Below, one piece after another: positions 21,446-23,652 of a stretch of 23,652 bases of DNA (position 1 is its first letter; each line of letters starts with the position of its first letter). Made by a program: the position numbers and the translations under genes. Under the pieces are notes generated by a model. That model had not been told where the DNA came from, searched no databases, and saw nothing but the letters and a program-made list of their open reading frames with translations. The DNA is from an uncultured Clostridia bacterium (GTDB lineage: Bacteria; Bacillota; Clostridia; Peptostreptococcales; Anaerovoracaceae): contig CALDNM010000191.1 in assembly GCA_937915045.1 (NCBI GenBank), positions 1-23,652 of the forward strand. Direction: 5' to 3'.

Positions 21446-22463
21446 TGACGGTCTTGCCTGAAAGGACATTCTTGTAGTCCTCGTAATTCTTTTCAAGAAG
21501 CGAAGGTGTGTCGAGACCGTAAGGGCAGCGAGACGAGCAGAGGCCGCAGTGTACGCATTTTTCGACCTGCTTCATGTCTTCCTGTACTGTCTTGGTGAGC
21601 TGCGGCTCTAAAGGGGCTCTGCGCATGAGAAGCGATCTTCTCGCGCAGTCCTCTATTTTTATACCTTCAGGGCATGGCTGACAGTAGCCGCAGCCGCGGC
21701 AGAAGTCTCCCTGGAGTTCTTTCCTGTCCTCTTCGATGATCTTTCGCAGCTCTTCAGTCATCTGCGGAGGATTGCCTATATATGACAGGAATTCATCGAG
21801 TTCTTTTTCTCGCTGGATCCCCCAGATAGGGAGCACATCGTACTGCGTCATGAAAAGATATGCCGCGGCCGAGCTTTGAATGAGACCACCTGACAGTCCT
21901 TTCATGCAAATGAAGCCCATATCATGTTTTCTGCATTCTTCCTCGAGTCCGAGTTCTGTCTCACCGGACAGATAACTGAACGGAAACTGCAGCGTCTCAA
22001 AAAGGCCGCTGTCTATAGCTTCCCGCGCCACTTTCCACCTGTGGTTCGTGATGCCTATATGCCTTATTTTCCCCTGTTTCTTCGCTTCAAGCATTGCCTC
22101 ATACATCCCATTTTCCTGGTCCGGTTTCGGACAGAAAGGCGTATTGTGGAACTGATAGATATCTATGTAATCGGTCTTCAGCGTTTTAAGTGAAGTCTCG
22201 AGATCTTTTTTAAGATCCTTCGCGGTCAGAGCTTCCGTCTTTGTCGCTATGATCACGCGGTCACGTCTGCCTTCAAAAGCCTTTCCGATCTTTTCTTCAC
22301 TGTCTGAATAAACGCGCGCAGTGTCGAAATAATCCATACCGCCGCTCTGAGCTTTCTGCAGCAGGTGAACGGCTTCGTCGGTGCTGATCCTCTGTATCGG
22401 AAGCGCGCCAAACGCGTTTTTCTCGACCTTTATACCGGTCTTTCCCAATGTGAATTTTGCCAT
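21435..22463 (-). CDS. Aldo/keto reductase with C-terminal 4Fe-4S ferredoxin-like domain
   Basis: A 342-residue cytoplasmic oxidoreductase. The N-terminal AKR barrel (about 1-250) has the tetrad Asp47, Tyr52 (DTARVYSDSE), Lys75 (ATKTE) and His106 (YQFHN), so NAD(P)H-dependent carbonyl reduction is plausible. The C-terminal part carries two cysteine clusters: CRGCGYCQPCP (Cys255, 258, 261, 264) and CVHCGLCSSRCP (Cys303, 306, 309, 313), each with a following proline, as in 4Fe-4S ferredoxins. Such fusions are common in anaerobes and suggest electron exchange with ferredoxin. The substrate is unknown. It starts 11 bases after the desulfhydrase-like gene, with a GGAG site before the ATG, so the two form an operon. 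No terminator is visible before the convergent regulator gene. Confidence 0.92.
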   Translation of the reverse strand: MAKFTLGKTGIKVEKNAFGALPIQRISTDEAVHLLQKAQSGGMDYFDTARVYSDSEEKIGKAFEGRRDRVIIATKTEALTAKDLKKDLETSLKTLKTDYIDIYQFHNTPFCPKPDQENGMYEAMLEAKKQGKIRHIGITNHRWKVAREAIDSGLFETLQFPFSYLSGETELGLEEECRKHDMGFICMKGLSGGLIQSSAAAYLFMTQYDVLPIWGIQREKELDEFLSYIGNPPQMTEELRKIIEEDRKELQGDFCRGCGYCQPCPEGIKIEDCARRSLLMRRAPLEPQLTKTVQEDMKQVEKCVHCGLCSSRCPYGLDTPSLLEKNYEDYKNVLSGKTVIKQ

Positions 22464-22474
22464 TTGCTTTCTCC

Positions 22475-23524
22475 TTATATAATATCACCGAGTATCTCGT
22501 GTTCAGCGAACAGTGCTGTAGCTCCGCCGGTGTGCCAGAATACTGCGGTGCTTCCCTGAGGGACTTTCCCCGTACGCACATGGTCGATGAGGCCGGCAAG
22601 AGCTTTTCCCGAATAGACAGGGTCTACGAGGAGGCCTTCACTTTTAGCGAGCATCTTGATAGCTTCCGTACCGCCCTTGCTTGGCTGTTCATATCCGGGG
22701 CAGTAATAGTTTTCATCGATGTTCATGTCTTCGCTGCTGAGTATCGGGTCGAGGCCTATCCATTTGAGCGCGTCATTTCCTATCTTCGCGCAGTGTGAAG
22801 CAAAATCGCTTTCGTGGCCCATTGCAGAAACGGAAATGATCTTCGCTTTTGAGCCCATAGCTTTTTTGCCGGCGCAGAGTCCGGCCAGAGTGCCGCCGCT
22901 GCCGCAGGAATGGAATATGTATTCGACATCAAGTCCGCGTCTGTCAGCCTGCTGGCTCATCTCGGCAAATCCTCCGAGAAAACCGGCCGCTCCCACATGG
23001 CTCGAACCGCCCATCGGGACGTTGTAGCATTTCTTTCCTTCAGCTTCCATTCTCTTTATCTGCTCTTCAGCCATTTTACGTGAACGAGCATCGGCTTCCG
23101 CTTCAGTCTCGCCTTCATTTATGGATATGATATGTATCTCCGCTCCGAAGATCTTGTCGAGAAGCAGATTCCCTCGTATATCGTTTTCGTCAGGTTCTAC
23201 TACCGCTGTCAGATAAAGGACAGGTTTGAGTCCGCATCTGCAGCATGCTTCGACTGTCTGCATGGCGTGATTTGACTGAGTGGCACCGTAAGTGAATATG
23301 TATTCGGCACCCTGCTCCTTCGCGTCACCGAGAAGATATTCGAGTTTTCTTATTTTATTTCCCCCGAAAAGGCTCATCCCCGTGAAATCATCACGCTTTA
23401 TATAAAGGTCTATCCCAAGTTCGTCTGACATATTATCAAGTCTGTAGAAAGGGGTAGGGAAAAACCCAAGAGCTGTCTTAGGTTTAGCTGATAGCAGCTT
23501 TAAGATATCTTCGCTTGTTTTCAT
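22475..23524 (-). CDS. D-cysteine desulfhydrase / ACC deaminase family PLP enzyme
   Basis: A 349-residue cytoplasmic fold-type II pyridoxal phosphate enzyme. The PLP lysine is Lys57 in LFGGNKIRKLEYLL. YGATQSNHAMQT provides the substrate-loop Ser-Asn-His, and SCGSGGTLAGL binds the cofactor phosphate. Relatives convert D-cysteine to pyruvate, hydrogen sulfide and ammonia (DcyD), or deaminate 1-aminocyclopropane-1-carboxylate. In an anaerobe the D-cysteine or a related D-amino-acid reaction is more likely, but the motifs do not separate them. The ATG at 23524 follows GGAGGT (23532-23537) by seven bases; an in-frame extension to 23560 is rejected. It is the first gene of an operon with the 4Fe-4S aldo/keto reductase, driven by a near-consensus promoter with a possible operator. 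Confidence 0.88.
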   Translation of the reverse strand: MKTSEDILKLLSAKPKTALGFFPTPFYRLDNMSDELGIDLYIKRDDFTGMSLFGGNKIRKLEYLLGDAKEQGAEYIFTYGATQSNHAMQTVEACCRCGLKPVLYLTAVVEPDENDIRGNLLLDKIFGAEIHIISINEGETEAEADARSRKMAEEQIKRMEAEGKKCYNVPMGGSSHVGAAGFLGGFAEMSQQADRRGLDVEYIFHSCGSGGTLAGLCAGKKAMGSKAKIISVSAMGHESDFASHCAKIGNDALKWIGLDPILSSEDMNIDENYYCPGYEQPSKGGTEAIKMLAKSEGLLVDPVYSGKALAGLIDHVRTGKVPQGSTAVFWHTGGATALFAEHEILGDII

Positions 23525-23592
23525 ATATATTACCTCCGTCACATATTGATATAGTAACATTTAAAAACGCTGTTGAAAAGGAGCAGGATATG

Positions 23593-23621
23593 ATAATATT
23601 GTTAAAAGTCTTAACTGTCAA
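23593..23621 (-). promoter_or_regulatory. Near-consensus promoter of the desulfhydrase-reductase operon with internal inverted repeat
   Basis: Minus strand: perfect -35 TTGACA (23616-23621), 17-base spacer, -10 TATTAT (23593-23598). The spacer holds an inverted repeat, GTTAA-N5-TTAAC (23601-23615), a typical repressor-operator position. The leader is about 60 bases. Confidence 0.8.
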
Positions 23622-23652
23622 CACATATGTTACACTTTGAGAAGTATTCTGA

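Overview
The window reads as chromosomal DNA of a strictly anaerobic Clostridia-type Bacillota. The evidence is strong Shine-Dalgarno sites (AGGAGG-type), near-consensus sigma-A promoters with 16-17 nt spacers, intrinsic terminators, heavy use of AGA/AGG and ATA codons at moderate GC, a desulfoferrodoxin-type domain, and a 4Fe-4S aldo/keto reductase. I see no tRNA, rRNA, CRISPR array, insertion sequence or prophage gene. The species is not identifiable from the sequence alone.

Layout. (1) 1-1541: a GntR/FCD regulator translationally coupled to an EmrE-like SMR efflux protein, converging on a GNAT acetyltransferase. (2) 1655-5790, minus strand: a secreted papain-family protease with its terminator, a short and probably broken FnIII-like secreted fragment just upstream of it, and a c-di-GMP phosphodiesterase (degenerate receiver, degenerate GGDEF, intact EAL, PAS-like tail). 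(3) 5897-7963: an operon with a roughly 125 nt leader, encoding a DUF997/YhdT-like protein and the sodium/pantothenate symporter PanF, closed by a terminator. (4) 7984-12546: separately promoted housekeeping genes pyk, pyrG (with a possible attenuator in its leader) and an mreB/mbl-type actin, ending in a strong terminator. (5) 12560-13702: a THUMP/RlmL-like RNA methyltransferase. (6) 13751-19210: carA-carB-argF, one operon from a near-consensus promoter to a terminator; it makes carbamoyl phosphate and converts it with ornithine to citrulline. (7) 19223-20217: a secreted S11-family D,D-carboxypeptidase homologue whose second and third active-site motifs are altered, preceded by a WalR-like direct repeat and a possibly leaderless start. 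(8) 20229-20735: msrB, sharing a bidirectional terminator with the preceding gene. (9) 20799-23621: an XRE-type HTH protein fused to a complete desulfoferrodoxin domain, converging on an operon of a D-cysteine desulfhydrase-like PLP enzyme and a 4Fe-4S aldo/keto reductase.

The most unusual item is the HTH-desulfoferrodoxin fusion (20861-21445). Every iron-ligating residue of both desulfoferrodoxin centres is present behind a DNA-binding domain, which suggests a one-component superoxide or redox sensor. Other points of interest are the degenerate carboxypeptidase, the pseudo-receiver/EAL protein, and several candidate operators and leader structures. No gap between genes exceeds 300 bases; the longest (5791-6056 and 9494-9761) carry the promoters and leader structures listed below.
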